The position numbers were made by a program, and so were the translations under genes. This document shows, piece by piece, positions 25,260 through 34,600 of a stretch of 43,238 nt of DNA. Under the pieces are notes generated by a model. That model saw only the letters and a list, made by a program, of their open reading frames with translations, searched no databases and was not told the DNA's origin. Source of the DNA: Verrucomicrobiales bacterium. Its GTDB lineage: Bacteria > Verrucomicrobiota > Verrucomicrobiia > Verrucomicrobiales > DEV007. Where the stretch lies: NCBI GenBank assembly GCA_002726915.1, contig PBSY01000026.1, positions 1-43,238 of the forward strand, given 5' to 3'. Position 1 is the first letter of the stretch, and each line of letters starts with the position of its first letter.

Positions 25260-26474
25260 ATGAATAGTGCGACTCGTTATCTGGTAATCGCGGCGGCTAC
25301 GATCATTGCAGTCGTGGTCTTGGTGTTGTGGGAACGAGCAGATCGCGAAGCCGCTCTGGAGGAACTAAGAACTCAGTTCAACGCGCAGGTGGTGAAAAGG
25401 GATAATGAGTTTTTCATTGGCTGCGATGGTGAAGCGCTCGTTGATCTGGTCGAGTTCGCCTCTCTTGTCAAACGGGTGGGGGAGCCAACAGTTATTGATT
25501 TAACGGGTGCTCCCAATCTTCAATCGCTCGATGGATTTGAGAGGCTCACTTCAGTTGTTTCGTTAGTTGTTATTGACTGCCCCAATTTGGAGTCTGTTGA
25601 CGGAGTGTCCGGTCATCCTAATCTCGCGGAACTTATCGTGATGGATGCGGCTAAGTTGGAGGATGCTTCTCCGATACGCAGCTTGCCTTCGCTCGTCACG
25701 CTTGATCTCACCGGGTCAATCTCTCTAGAGAAATTTGATCTGGGAGGGCTGTCTGCTCTGGAGAATCTGTATTTGAGTCGCTGCCGCAAGCTGACGAGCC
25801 TCGATGTCTCCTCGCTGCCATTGCTAAAGCAGTTGTTCCTTGATGGGGCCTCTCGGGTTCAATCGGTAGCAGGTTTGGAGCAACTGGATCAGTTGACGGA
25901 TCTTGATGTCAGCAATGCCAGTTCACTGGTTGGTCTGGAAGGCGTTTCCGGACTTTCTAGTTTGATAGTTCTCGATATTCGTAACGTTGAAGTCCCGAAT
26001 TTCTCCGAGATCGGACAGCTTTCGGCCCTGAGAGTTTTGCGGATGGGAGGGCAGGACTCAATTACTTCAATTGAGTTTTTGTCAGGATTATCCAGCCTAA
26101 AAGAAATTCATCTGGAAGCGTGTCTAAATTTTAGTTCTATCAAGGGTATTCCTTCTTCCGTGTCTCAGTATGCTGGTTTCACCCATTGTCCCAAATTGGA
26201 AACCCTATCGGGTATAGAAGTCTGCGAAGGGTTAGAGCAACTCGATGTGACGGGGTGTCGGAATCTCAAAGAGATCAAGCAAGTTTCACAGCTTACGAGC
26301 CTCGTTCAGTTCAGCCTGGTTAAGTGCCGTCAGGTAATCGATATCGCTCCTGTTGCTGACCTCGCCGAGCTTACTGTCGTGATGCTGGGTGGCTCCGGGA
26401 TCCTTCCTGATTCGATTGAAGATATCGAGATGGCAAATCCCGAGATCATCTTTGACTTTGCGGTGGGTGAATAG
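25260..26474 (+). CDS. Membrane-anchored leucine-rich-repeat protein
   Basis: The product is 404 residues from the ATG at 25260. The open frame reaches back to 25128, overlapping moxR, but the ATG puts a clean hydrophobic anchor at residues 7-24 (YLVIAAATIIAVVVLVLW). The rest is about 14 irregular leucine-rich repeats of 20-24 residues with the pattern LxxLxLxxCxxLxSLxGLxxL, for example LENLYLSRCRKLTSLDVSSL. Cysteine in the CPNL/CRKL positions recalls the cysteine-containing or BspA-like classes. There is no enzyme domain. It probably faces the periplasm and binds protein or glycan. It follows moxR on the same strand, and MoxR could help its assembly; that link is inference. Confidence 0.8.
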   Translation: MNSATRYLVIAAATIIAVVVLVLWERADREAALEELRTQFNAQVVKRDNEFFIGCDGEALVDLVEFASLVKRVGEPTVIDLTGAPNLQSLDGFERLTSVVSLVVIDCPNLESVDGVSGHPNLAELIVMDAAKLEDASPIRSLPSLVTLDLTGSISLEKFDLGGLSALENLYLSRCRKLTSLDVSSLPLLKQLFLDGASRVQSVAGLEQLDQLTDLDVSNASSLVGLEGVSGLSSLIVLDIRNVEVPNFSEIGQLSALRVLRMGGQDSITSIEFLSGLSSLKEIHLEACLNFSSIKGIPSSVSQYAGFTHCPKLETLSGIEVCEGLEQLDVTGCRNLKEIKQVSQLTSLVQFSLVKCRQVIDIAPVADLAELTVVMLGGSGILPDSIEDIEMANPEIIFDFAVGE

Positions 26475-26546
26475 TCCGAGGGCATGCTGGCCGCGATTCC
26501 CTTCTTCGGTGCCGCTGAAGAATTTATCTGACCGAAAAAGCAAACA

Positions 26547-26569
26547 GGGTTAGGTCTCGGACCTAACCC
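26547..26569 (-). terminator. Stem-loop between convergent genes
   Basis: GGGTTAGGTC (26547-26556) and GACCTAACCC (26560-26569) form a perfect 10-bp stem with a 3-base loop. Read on the minus strand it is followed by TGTTTGCTTTTT, a broken T-tract. This suits termination of the outer membrane protein gene that ends at 26617. It may also stop transcripts from the LRR gene, although no T-tract exists on that side. Confidence 0.6.
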
Positions 26570-26616
26570 CGCTTAGGAATTAGAGGTGGGATGAGTTTCG
26601 TGATATGGGGACCGCC

Positions 26617-27684
26617 TTAAAAAGCTTTCTGCCAGCCGACAATGACCATCCAGTCCATTCCGAGTCGGGGGCCATTGAGATCCTGATAGATCGGTGTTCC
26701 CGCTTCGATAGCGAGTCGGTGACCTTTGAAAAAACCGTTTTGACAATGGTAGTTCAACCCGGCGAAAACGTCGATTCGTTCCCCAGCCTGATTGTTGGGA
26801 TCAGAGGTGGGAACCGGTCCCATAATCATAGGGTCGCGCCCTTCAATATCTCCCCAGATATTGGCGCTGAGACGAAGTGAGGTGCTAATGGCGTCGGAGA
26901 GACGAAAGGCACCCCAAATGTCGGCTCCGACTTCGTCGCCGAGGCTGTATCCGGCTCCGTTGTCATTGATTCGGATGGTGCTGCGTAATTGAGCACCCCA
27001 TGAGAGATTCCCGCCTTGTCCGAGCCAGGTGATACCGGGCTTGAAGTCCCAAGTTCCTGAACCGAGTTGCATTGGGTAAGGGAGACGAATTGTTCCGGCG
27101 GCAGGCGGAACAAAACCGGTCTCTTCAATAGAGCCGGTTGGGGCGCTCATTATCAGGTTGAGGTGGGCGCGGGTGTTGCCCTTTTCGAACAAGCCGACAA
27201 GGCCGCCAAACTTAAAGTCTCCGATGCCGTTTGTGGCGGTGCTGAAAGTGGTACCGTTGGCGACGATGTGATCCATTTGCTTGTCAATCACTGGGATCAT
27301 CGCCATGAGGGTTAGCCTGTTAGTTGGGGCATACATGGTGCCAAACATATGCATCTGAGTCTGCATGTTCGTCGGCATGATCTGGAAGGGACCTGAACCT
27401 TGCATACTGAGCTGGGAGCTAGCGGATACTTTGTTGCTACCAACGTAGTTTGGGCGCATGTCCATGTACATGAAGCGATGGGACAACATGATTTCACCGG
27501 TATGGTGCGTATGGTCTCCCATGACGCCGATGGGGGCGTGACTATCGACGCGGTTGGCGTCCCATGGGATGGTTGAACCATGCGGTTCGCTGACAATTTC
27601 TTTTGGCACGGTGGAGTCGGCCTGAAGAGTGGCAAAAAGGGCGGTAAACAGGGTGATGACGAGAGTAAATTGGAGTGATTTCAT
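26617..27684 (-). CDS. Outer membrane beta-barrel protein, MetA-type 'transporter' family, His/Met-rich
   Basis: A 355-residue exported protein. Residues 1-22 are a signal peptide (LQFTLVITLFTALFATLQA). The mature N-terminus has the family block PIGVMGDHTHHTGEIMLSHRF (starting near 50) followed by MYMDMRPNY. Methionine- and histidine-rich strands continue (MQTQMHMFGTMYAP). Alternating hydrophobic strands and a terminal aromatic (WQKAF) indicate an outer membrane beta-barrel. It resembles the family annotated as MetA-pathway phenol degradation; members often occur with copper or other metal genes, and the Met/His content fits that. Its substrate is unknown. A 9-bp tandem repeat lies directly against the start codon and no Shine-Dalgarno is visible. 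A small CxxC membrane protein precedes it. Confidence 0.8.
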   Translation of the reverse strand: MKSLQFTLVITLFTALFATLQADSTVPKEIVSEPHGSTIPWDANRVDSHAPIGVMGDHTHHTGEIMLSHRFMYMDMRPNYVGSNKVSASSQLSMQGSGPFQIMPTNMQTQMHMFGTMYAPTNRLTLMAMIPVIDKQMDHIVANGTTFSTATNGIGDFKFGGLVGLFEKGNTRAHLNLIMSAPTGSIEETGFVPPAAGTIRLPYPMQLGSGTWDFKPGITWLGQGGNLSWGAQLRSTIRINDNGAGYSLGDEVGADIWGAFRLSDAISTSLRLSANIWGDIEGRDPMIMGPVPTSDPNNQAGERIDVFAGLNYHCQNGFFKGHRLAIEAGTPIYQDLNGPRLGMDWMVIVGWQKAF

Positions 27685-27732
27685 TGGTTGAATTGGTTGA
27701 ATTGGTTGAATTGGTTGAATTGGTTGAATTGG
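27684..27732. repeat. 9-bp tandem repeat adjoining the outer membrane protein start codon
   Basis: TTGGTTGAA is repeated five times plus a 4-base partial copy, without a mismatch. The first base of the array is the last base of the CAT (ATG) start codon of the minus-strand gene, so the untranslated leader next to the start is made entirely of TTCAACCAA units. An in-frame stop at 27736-27738 bounds the reading frame upstream. Slippage would alter leader length by 9 bases per unit. Confidence 0.97.
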
Positions 27733-27854
27733 AAATCAGACTGGGTTGGATTGAGCCCAGAATCTTTCCGTCAAAATTCATAAAACAGAAAGATGCTCAA
27801 GATCCGAGAGGATCTGAGTGAGTGGCCACTAGAAAGGTGGCGGGACCTTGACCG

Positions 27855-28262
27855 TCAGGCCCGTGGAGGGTGATCAATGCCCTCCGGCGTAACCTTTGCC
27901 GGAGTCAGATTGGAATCCTCGATGAGAAAAAGGGGGGCGCCTGGGTGAGAAAACCGAAGGGAGTCGCTGCCGATGGGCGCTAAGACTTGAAACTTGGTCA
28001 GCAAATTGAGGTTTTTTTCTTCCTCAGAAGTACGTTCGTTCTCCAGTGCTACGCAGTGATCGCAGGGAGTGCTGGCCGAAATCGTCTGTATGATTCGTTC
28101 AACCAATCCCGCAGCACGATCACCCTCTGAGACCATCTTAACCCACGTCACAGACTGCATGGCGCTCCATTGAATGTCCGTGAGTAAGACGGCTGCAAAG
28201 AGTGCTAGAGTTGTGGCAATTCTTTTCAAAACAGGTAGCTTTTTAAGCGATAACACGTCCAT
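27855..28262 (-). CDS. Small exported or membrane protein with CDHC motif
   Basis: The protein has 135 residues from the ATG at 28262; a GTG at 28307 would add 15 residues. A hydrophobic helix at about 14-27 (TTLALFAAVLLTDI) is a signal or anchor. The region after it holds VERIIQTISASTPCDHCVALE, with a CxxC pair (CDHC) at about 67-70 that could bind metal or form a disulfide. The C-terminal half has no recognised domain. It resembles small CxxC proteins of the DUF2946 kind, though the match is weak. It lies 170 bp upstream of the His/Met-rich outer membrane protein on the same strand and may act with it in metal handling. That role is an inference. Confidence 0.6.
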   Translation of the reverse strand: MDVLSLKKLPVLKRIATTLALFAAVLLTDIQWSAMQSVTWVKMVSEGDRAAGLVERIIQTISASTPCDHCVALENERTSEEEKNLNLLTKFQVLAPIGSDSLRFSHPGAPLFLIEDSNLTPAKVTPEGIDHPPRA

Positions 28263-28343
28263 TGCAAGCTGGATTCGGTGCAATCTAAAGACAAATGGTT
28301 TTGACACCGAGCTTCATCCTGCTGAATTGGAAGGGTTGCTGCT

Positions 28344-29111
28344 ATGAATACAAAAGTTGCGTTAGTCACAGGATCCAGCAAAGGGGTCGGCCGGGGAATA
28401 GCCTACGGTTTTGCTGATGCTGGTTGGGATGTCGCTGTCAATTACTACTCGGATAAGGCCGGTGCGGAGGAGACTCAATCCGTGATTGAGTCGAAGGGTT
28501 GCCGTTGTCTTACTGTAAAAGGGGATGTGGGGGCGAAGTCAGAAGTCGAGGCGATGATTTCTGACGTTGCTGCAGAATTGGGGAGTCTGGATTGCATGGT
28601 GAGTAATGCTGGGCGGCAGACGTTTGCTTCAGTGCTTGAACTATCCGAAGAAGATTGGGACAAGACCATCAGAACGAACTTGAAGGGGAGTTTTCTATGC
28701 ACTCAAATTGCAGGACGGGTTATGAAGGAACAGGGGAGGGGCGGTGCAATCATCAACATTGGATCAGGCGCGAATAAGCAACCGTTTCTCAACCTTGTTG
28801 ATTACTGTGCTTCCAAGGGTGGTTTGGAACAACTGACCCGGGTGAGTGCTTGTGAGCTCGGTCAGTATGGAATTCGGGTTAATTGCGTTGCCCCAGGAGC
28901 GATCGAGATTGAACGAACACGCGATGAATCTCCTGACTACGCAGGAACTTGGTCACCGTTGACGCCGGCGGGGCGAATCGGGAAACCGCAAGATATTGCG
29001 AATATGGTGGTTCACCTCGCCAGTGATTCAGCGGAGTTTATCACTGGCCAAACCGTCTACGTCGATGGCGGTCTCTGGACGAAAGCCCAGTGGCCCTACG
29101 AGGCAAAATAA
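28344..29111 (+). CDS. Short-chain dehydrogenase/reductase (SDR), FabG-like
   Basis: A 255-residue cytosolic NAD(P)-dependent oxidoreductase. The Rossmann loop TGSSKGVGRGIAYG is at residues 9-22, NAG at about 89-91, the catalytic Ser in INIGSG near 139, and the catalytic YCASK near 154-158. The C-terminus YVDGGLW is typical of classical SDRs. Sequence features fit 3-oxoacyl-ACP reductase or glucose-1-dehydrogenase-type enzymes; the substrate cannot be told apart by eye. It stands alone between minus-strand genes. A good ribosome site (GGAAGGG) precedes the ATG by about 10 bases. Confidence 0.92.
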   Translation: MNTKVALVTGSSKGVGRGIAYGFADAGWDVAVNYYSDKAGAEETQSVIESKGCRCLTVKGDVGAKSEVEAMISDVAAELGSLDCMVSNAGRQTFASVLELSEEDWDKTIRTNLKGSFLCTQIAGRVMKEQGRGGAIINIGSGANKQPFLNLVDYCASKGGLEQLTRVSACELGQYGIRVNCVAPGAIEIERTRDESPDYAGTWSPLTPAGRIGKPQDIANMVVHLASDSAEFITGQTVYVDGGLWTKAQWPYEAK

Positions 29112-29124
29112 GGAGAAAAGAAAG

Positions 29125-31221
29125 TCAATCTTCCCAGTCAATGACACCGAACAAATTGCTGTAGTCGTCTGTCCAGATTAGATCCTTCGGCAGTGCGTCA
29201 TACCAGTAAGACGAGTAACCATCCTGCTCAAGTGCGTTATGGAAGCTATTGTCTTTGCTCAGCAGGATCCAATCGGAATAGTAGAGCATGTGCTGCTCGT
29301 AATTCGGGTCAAACTCAACCCGTGTCGCCTTCCAACCTGTCTGGTTAGCAAGATTGTGAACGAGATCGCTGAGATTAAGGTGGAGATTACTGACGTGAAC
29401 GGCGATAACGCCTTTCTCTTTTAGATGTTTGTCGTAGAGCTCAAGAGCTTCGACCGTTAGCAGGTGAATGGGAATGGAATCACCGCTGAAAGCGTCGATC
29501 AAGAGAATGTCGAATTCCTGAGAGCCGCCATCTCTCCATTCATTCTCCATGGAAATTCTTGCGTCACCGAGCACAACTGCTTCGTCACCTTGACAATCTG
29601 AAAGATAAGAGAAGTGCTCTCTCGCGAGATCTTCGACCTGCGGATTAATCTCGTAGAAACGGATACGGTCCTCTGGACGCATGTAGGCGGAAATGGTTCC
29701 GATGCCGAGACCGACCACGCCAACGTGCATTGGTTTAGGCTGAACTCGCGATGAATACGATGAGAAAAAGGCACCGACACCACTTCTTTCAGAATAGTAG
29801 GTGGGTGCTATTTTGCTCAGTTCTTCATCGATGTATTGGCGACCATGAGAAATGCGTCCGTGGTAGAGAGCCCGGAAGTAGTCACTGCTGTATTGATCGA
29901 CGTCATAAACACGAAGAACTCCATAGAATCCGCGAGCGGAGTCTCTTGAGCCTAGTTTAGTTTCCTTGATGTGGGCGTTCAGTCCCCATAGCAGAGCGGC
30001 GATAAGTCCTGTCCAACCGATGCTTCCGGTTATGAAGATTCGCGAAGTTCGCTTCTCCTTGAGTTGGTAGATCAACTGGAAGGAAATTAGAAAGGCGAGA
30101 AAAACGAGTGATAAATGTAATTCCCAGTAGCCGTCGAAGATGAGTGGGGAAATAAGGCTGACAAAGATACCTCCAAGGGCTCCACCTAGTGAAATTGCGA
30201 GGTAGAATGCTGTCAGGTTCCGCGCCGGAGGCTTGATCCGCACGACTTCGCCGTGGCAGACGAGACAGCCAAAGAAGATCGCACCCATATAGATGGTGAT
30301 CTGCCAGCCGATGTGCATTTCTTCCCATGCGAATTGCTGTTTGATTAGGTAGACCACTGCGCCAACCGCAGCAATCGTCAGTGGAATAGCTGCCCACCGC
30401 TTATACCAGCGAGAGTGATCGAAGGTGATGACAAAGGTCAGTAAATAAAGTGCGAGCGGTAAGACCCAGAGAAACGGAACCACAGCGACGTCCTGGCACA
30501 TTTGATTCGTTAGCGATAACAGCAGCATGGAACCGCAGGCAGCAAAGGCGATCCAGAGGATACAGTCGAGTATTCGAAAGGGACGTTCCTCGCCCTGATC
30601 GGCAGGAATTTCGGATGGAGTGGTCGTCTTAGCTTTTTTAAAAAAAGTGATTCCACAAGCGATAGCACCAATGCCGTAGACAGCGAACGCGACAGACCAA
30701 AGCATGGTTTGGTGCGTTACGCCCATGAGCGGTTCAAATACGAAGGGGTAGGTGAGCAGACCCAATATGGAGCCGACGTTGGAAATTGCGTAGAGGCGAT
30801 AGGGGGACTTCCCAGGATAAATCTCAGCGAACCAATGCTGAAGCAGAGGCCCCGAAGCGGATAGGAGTAGGTAGGGGAAACCCACAGTAAGAGAGAGTAG
30901 TTTCAGGATACCACCAACTGGGTTCTCGCTGACGCTATCGGGGCGAAGGGCGTCATCCGGCGTGATCGGTATAAAATAGAGAGAGAGAGCCAGAAGCCCA
31001 AGGTGGATCCCTACTTGAAGCGCACGCTTCTCACGAAGAAGAGTGACGAGACCGTGGGCATAGGCATAGCCACCGAGCAGGCCACACTGAAAGAAGAGAA
31101 GGCAGGTCGTCCAGACGGCGGGGCTGCCGCCATACCAAGGAAGAATGTAGCGGGCGATAACTGGTTGAACCTGGAAAAGAAGAAATGCGCTCAGGAAAAT
31201 TACGGCGGCGAAGATCGGCAT
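29125..31221 (-). CDS. Fused polytopic membrane protein / spermidine-synthase-like domain
   Basis: A 698-residue protein. Residues 1-430 comprise about 12 hydrophobic helices, starting with the typical FLSAFLLFQVQPVIARYILP. The soluble part from about 440 carries a Rossmann methyltransferase/aminopropyltransferase fold: VVGLGIGTISAYM near 497-510, FYEINPQV (acidic residue binding the cosubstrate), LGDAR, then LLIDAFSGDSIP with the second acidic motif. This architecture is the fused MFS/spermidine synthase family common in bacteria, for which polyamine synthesis is not proven. The domain has DAFSGD where true synthases have the catalytic DxxDP loop, so amine transfer is doubtful. It is encoded convergently with the SDR gene, 13 bp apart. 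Confidence 0.85.
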   Translation of the reverse strand: MPIFAAVIFLSAFLLFQVQPVIARYILPWYGGSPAVWTTCLLFFQCGLLGGYAYAHGLVTLLREKRALQVGIHLGLLALSLYFIPITPDDALRPDSVSENPVGGILKLLSLTVGFPYLLLSASGPLLQHWFAEIYPGKSPYRLYAISNVGSILGLLTYPFVFEPLMGVTHQTMLWSVAFAVYGIGAIACGITFFKKAKTTTPSEIPADQGEERPFRILDCILWIAFAACGSMLLLSLTNQMCQDVAVVPFLWVLPLALYLLTFVITFDHSRWYKRWAAIPLTIAAVGAVVYLIKQQFAWEEMHIGWQITIYMGAIFFGCLVCHGEVVRIKPPARNLTAFYLAISLGGALGGIFVSLISPLIFDGYWELHLSLVFLAFLISFQLIYQLKEKRTSRIFITGSIGWTGLIAALLWGLNAHIKETKLGSRDSARGFYGVLRVYDVDQYSSDYFRALYHGRISHGRQYIDEELSKIAPTYYSERSGVGAFFSSYSSRVQPKPMHVGVVGLGIGTISAYMRPEDRIRFYEINPQVEDLAREHFSYLSDCQGDEAVVLGDARISMENEWRDGGSQEFDILLIDAFSGDSIPIHLLTVEALELYDKHLKEKGVIAVHVSNLHLNLSDLVHNLANQTGWKATRVEFDPNYEQHMLYYSDWILLSKDNSFHNALEQDGYSSYWYDALPKDLIWTDDYSNLFGVIDWED

Positions 31222-31274
31222 GTCTTTTAAACCGTCAGAGTGCGAAATGGTTGTGTAGAATTAGTCGGGTTAAA

Positions 31275-31628
31275 TCAGCGCCCGCGATCACGTGTGAGCA
31301 TGATCTCGTTACCCTCAGTATCAACGCACATGGCAAGGTGCGGAGGCTTCCCATCTTCTGGCTCTGGTTCGCGGGGACACTGGCCACCGGCAGCGCGAAC
31401 GGCGGCAGCTCCCTCCACCACATCAGCGACCTGAAGTGTTATTCCTGTCCACGTTTTCTTGCTTTCACCGCCACCATGAATCGCGATAAGTCCGCCAGCG
31501 ATATCGAGTTCGGTAATGTGTGGATTCTGGCGAACGAGGGTTGCTCCAAAGACAGATTGGTAGAAGTTGGCAGCTCGTTCCGAGTCCGCAGCCCAGATGG
31601 TGTATTTGATTTTCTCGACGTTGAGCAT
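31275..31628 (-). CDS. VOC (glyoxalase/bleomycin resistance) family protein
   Basis: The protein is 117 residues from the ATG at 31628; a longer frame would overlap the divergent hrpA start. It has the beta-alpha-beta-beta-beta pairs of the vicinal oxygen chelate fold, with YTIWAADSERAANFYQSVFG typical of the first half and HLAMCVDTEGNEIMLTR of the second. Possible metal ligands are E42 in TELDIAGG and E109 in the GNEIML segment. The substrate is unknown. It lies 53 bp upstream of the spermidine-synthase-like gene on the same strand. Confidence 0.85.
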   Translation of the reverse strand: MLNVEKIKYTIWAADSERAANFYQSVFGATLVRQNPHITELDIAGGLIAIHGGGESKKTWTGITLQVADVVEGAAAVRAAGGQCPREPEPEDGKPPHLAMCVDTEGNEIMLTRDRGR

Positions 31629-31698
31629 GGTATCGAGACAGTTATACGATTCGAAGGCGGCATCGTAAACGAATTTGAAACTCAATTCTCCCGATGGC

Positions 31699-34600
31699 AT
31701 GGCTGTGGGAGCTGAATTGTCCGTGAAAATCTCATTTCCAGATGCTTTGCCGGTTTCGCGCCGGCGAGATGATATTCGTGAAGCTCTGACAAAGCATCAG
31801 GTCGTGATCGTGTGCGGTGATACGGGTTCGGGAAAAACGACCCAGTTGCCCAAAATTGCCCTGGAGATGGGGCGTGGTGTTAACGGGAAGCGGATCGGCT
31901 GCACCCAGCCGAGAAGAATTGCGGCGACATCTGTAGCTCGCCGAGTGGCGGAGGAATTGGAAGTGCCGCTGGGAAAAGAGGTGGGATACCAGATTCGCTT
32001 TGAGGATCGTACTGAGCGTAACAGCACTGCCGTGAAATTTATGACCGACGGGGTTCTTCTAGCCGAGAGCAGGCATGATCGCGATTTACGGCAGTATGAT
32101 ACCCTGATTATTGACGAGGCGCACGAGCGGTCGCTCAACATTGACTTCATTCTCGGCTATCTGTACCGAACCTTGAAGAGGCGAAAAGATCTCAAGATCG
32201 TCATTTCATCGGCGACTCTGGATGCCGGATCGTTTTCTAAGTTCTTTGGAGATGCTCCAGTGATCGAGGTGGAAGGCCGGACCTTTCCCGTTGAAGACGA
32301 ATACCAGAACCCGTTGCATGATCGAGAACGACTGTCGGAGCAGGTGGCGCGAGCGGTGGAGGAACTGGGGCAACGAGATCGGCTTGGAGATACGCTCGTC
32401 TTTCTTCCTGGGGAGCGGGAGATCCGCGACGCCGCCGACCTCCTTGAGGGACGAAAGTATGCTGACACGCTGGTTCTGCCTCTTTTTGCAAGGCAGGCAG
32501 GCAAGGAGCAGCAGGCCGTGTTCCAGCCCATGGAGATGAGACGGCGCCTCATTCTGGCAACCAATGTGGCTGAGACGTCACTAACCATTCCCGGTATCCG
32601 CTTTGTGGTCGATTCCGGAATCGCACGCGTCAGTCGTCATGATTCGGGTTCCGGCATTCAGCGGCTCCAGATCGAACCAATTTCAAAGGCCAGTGCTCGG
32701 CAGCGTCGGGGGCGCTGCGGACGAATCAGTGAAGGCGTTTGCGTCAGGTTATACTCGGAGGAGGATTTCAATGAACGAGAAGAATTTACGGATCCGGAGA
32801 TTCTACGATCCAACCTTACTGGGGTGGTGCTGCAGATGGAGCATCTTGGCCTCGGAGATCCGTTGGAGTTTCCTTTTGTCGATCCGCCGCAGCCGAAGCG
32901 AGTCGCTCAGGCATACCGGGTGCTGGATGAAATCGGGGCGATCCAAAAGCATGGAAGTCAATTTCAACTTACCAAAACGGGACAGTCACTTGCCCGGCTT
33001 CCCGTGGACCCACGGGTGGGGCGTATCCTTGTTGCTGCCAAGGAAGAGAATTGCCTTGAAGAAGGCCTTATTGTGGCAAGTGCGCTGACGGTACAGGATC
33101 CCAAGGAGCGCCCCAAGGAGAAGCAAGAAGCTGCTGACAGTGCTCACGGGCAGTTCAAGGATAAGCGGTCTGATTTTACGAGCTGGTTAAGGTGGTGGTT
33201 TGCGATACATGAAGCTCGCAAAAAGTCGAACAACGAGTTGAGGCGCTTTTGTCAAAAGAACTTTCTCAACTTTCGACGAGTCCAAGAATGGATGAATCTG
33301 CATCGGGAGTTGCGGGACTGTCTTCGTGAAATGAAATGGAGACTGCCCGCGGCGAAGAGGGTATTAGCCGATCCTGAGGACACTTATTCTGAGGCGTTGC
33401 ATCGAGCCGTTCTTGCGGCGATTCCCTCCCAAATCGGGATAAAGAATGGCCAAAAGCCAGGTTACAAGGGTGCGAGGAACTCAGAGTTTTATCTTTTTCC
33501 CGGCTCTGGGGTATTCAAGACCTCTCCGTCATGGACGATGGCGTTCGAGATAGTGGAGACAGCCAAACTTTATGCGCGGAACGCGGCGATATTTGACCCG
33601 GGCTGGGTGGAGCAGGTAGCACCGCATCTTTGTCGCTACAGATATAGCAATCCTCAGTGGGATCCAGACCAAGGTGCCGTTTACGGGCAGGAACGGGTCA
33701 TCGCGTTTGGACTTCCGGTGGTTGATAAACGACCGGTCCACTACGGGCGAATTGATCGAAAGGTGGCTCGTGAGGTATTCTTGTTAGAAGCCCTCGTTAA
33801 TGGCAACACACGGGCGCCGATCCCAGCTTTGGCCCGCAATCGAGAAACCATCGCGGCGGCGGAAAGGCTTGAACACAAGATGCGTCGGCATGGAGGATTG
33901 GTTCATCCGGAAGCAATCGTGTCGTTTTACGAAGAGCGGCTTCCCGAAGCGATTTGCACCCAAAAAGACTTTGCGCAGTGGGTGGCTGGCGAGAATCCCG
34001 GGGTCATCGATTTTACCCTAGACGATTGCCTGCTCCCACAAGTGGAGCCGCTACGCGTTGAGCACTACCCTGACTCCATTCTCTCTGTCGATGGTGCAAC
34101 GGAGTTAAGTCTATACTATCTCCACAATCCCTCGGAAGAAGCTGACGGGATGACGCTTGAAGTTCCGTTAGTAGAGCTGCCCCATTTACCGGCGTGGTTT
34201 GGAGAGTGGCTTGTCACTGGTTGGCTCGATGAAAAGGTGGCCTCGCTGTTGCGCTGCCTGCGGAAAGAGACGCGCACACTGTTGCCTGCCAATCGCGAAG
34301 TCTTGGAGGGTTTTGTGGGGTCGTGGGAGGGCTACGAGCCTCACTGTGGTCTCTTGGAAGCGCTCGTAGATTTCTTCAGGGAAAACTACAGGGTCGAGAT
34401 TACGGTGGAAGCTTTCGACCTTAAGCGCCTGCCCAGTTACCTGCAGATGCGGTATGCGATTGTCGACGATCAGGAAAAAGTGATCGCAGCGGGGCGCGAT
34501 CTCTCTGAATTGCAGGAGCGCCTCTCGGGGCAGCTGAGGGATCGCTTTAAGAAGGTCTCGCAAGGCAGGTTTGAACGCGATGGCATCAGAGCATGGAATT

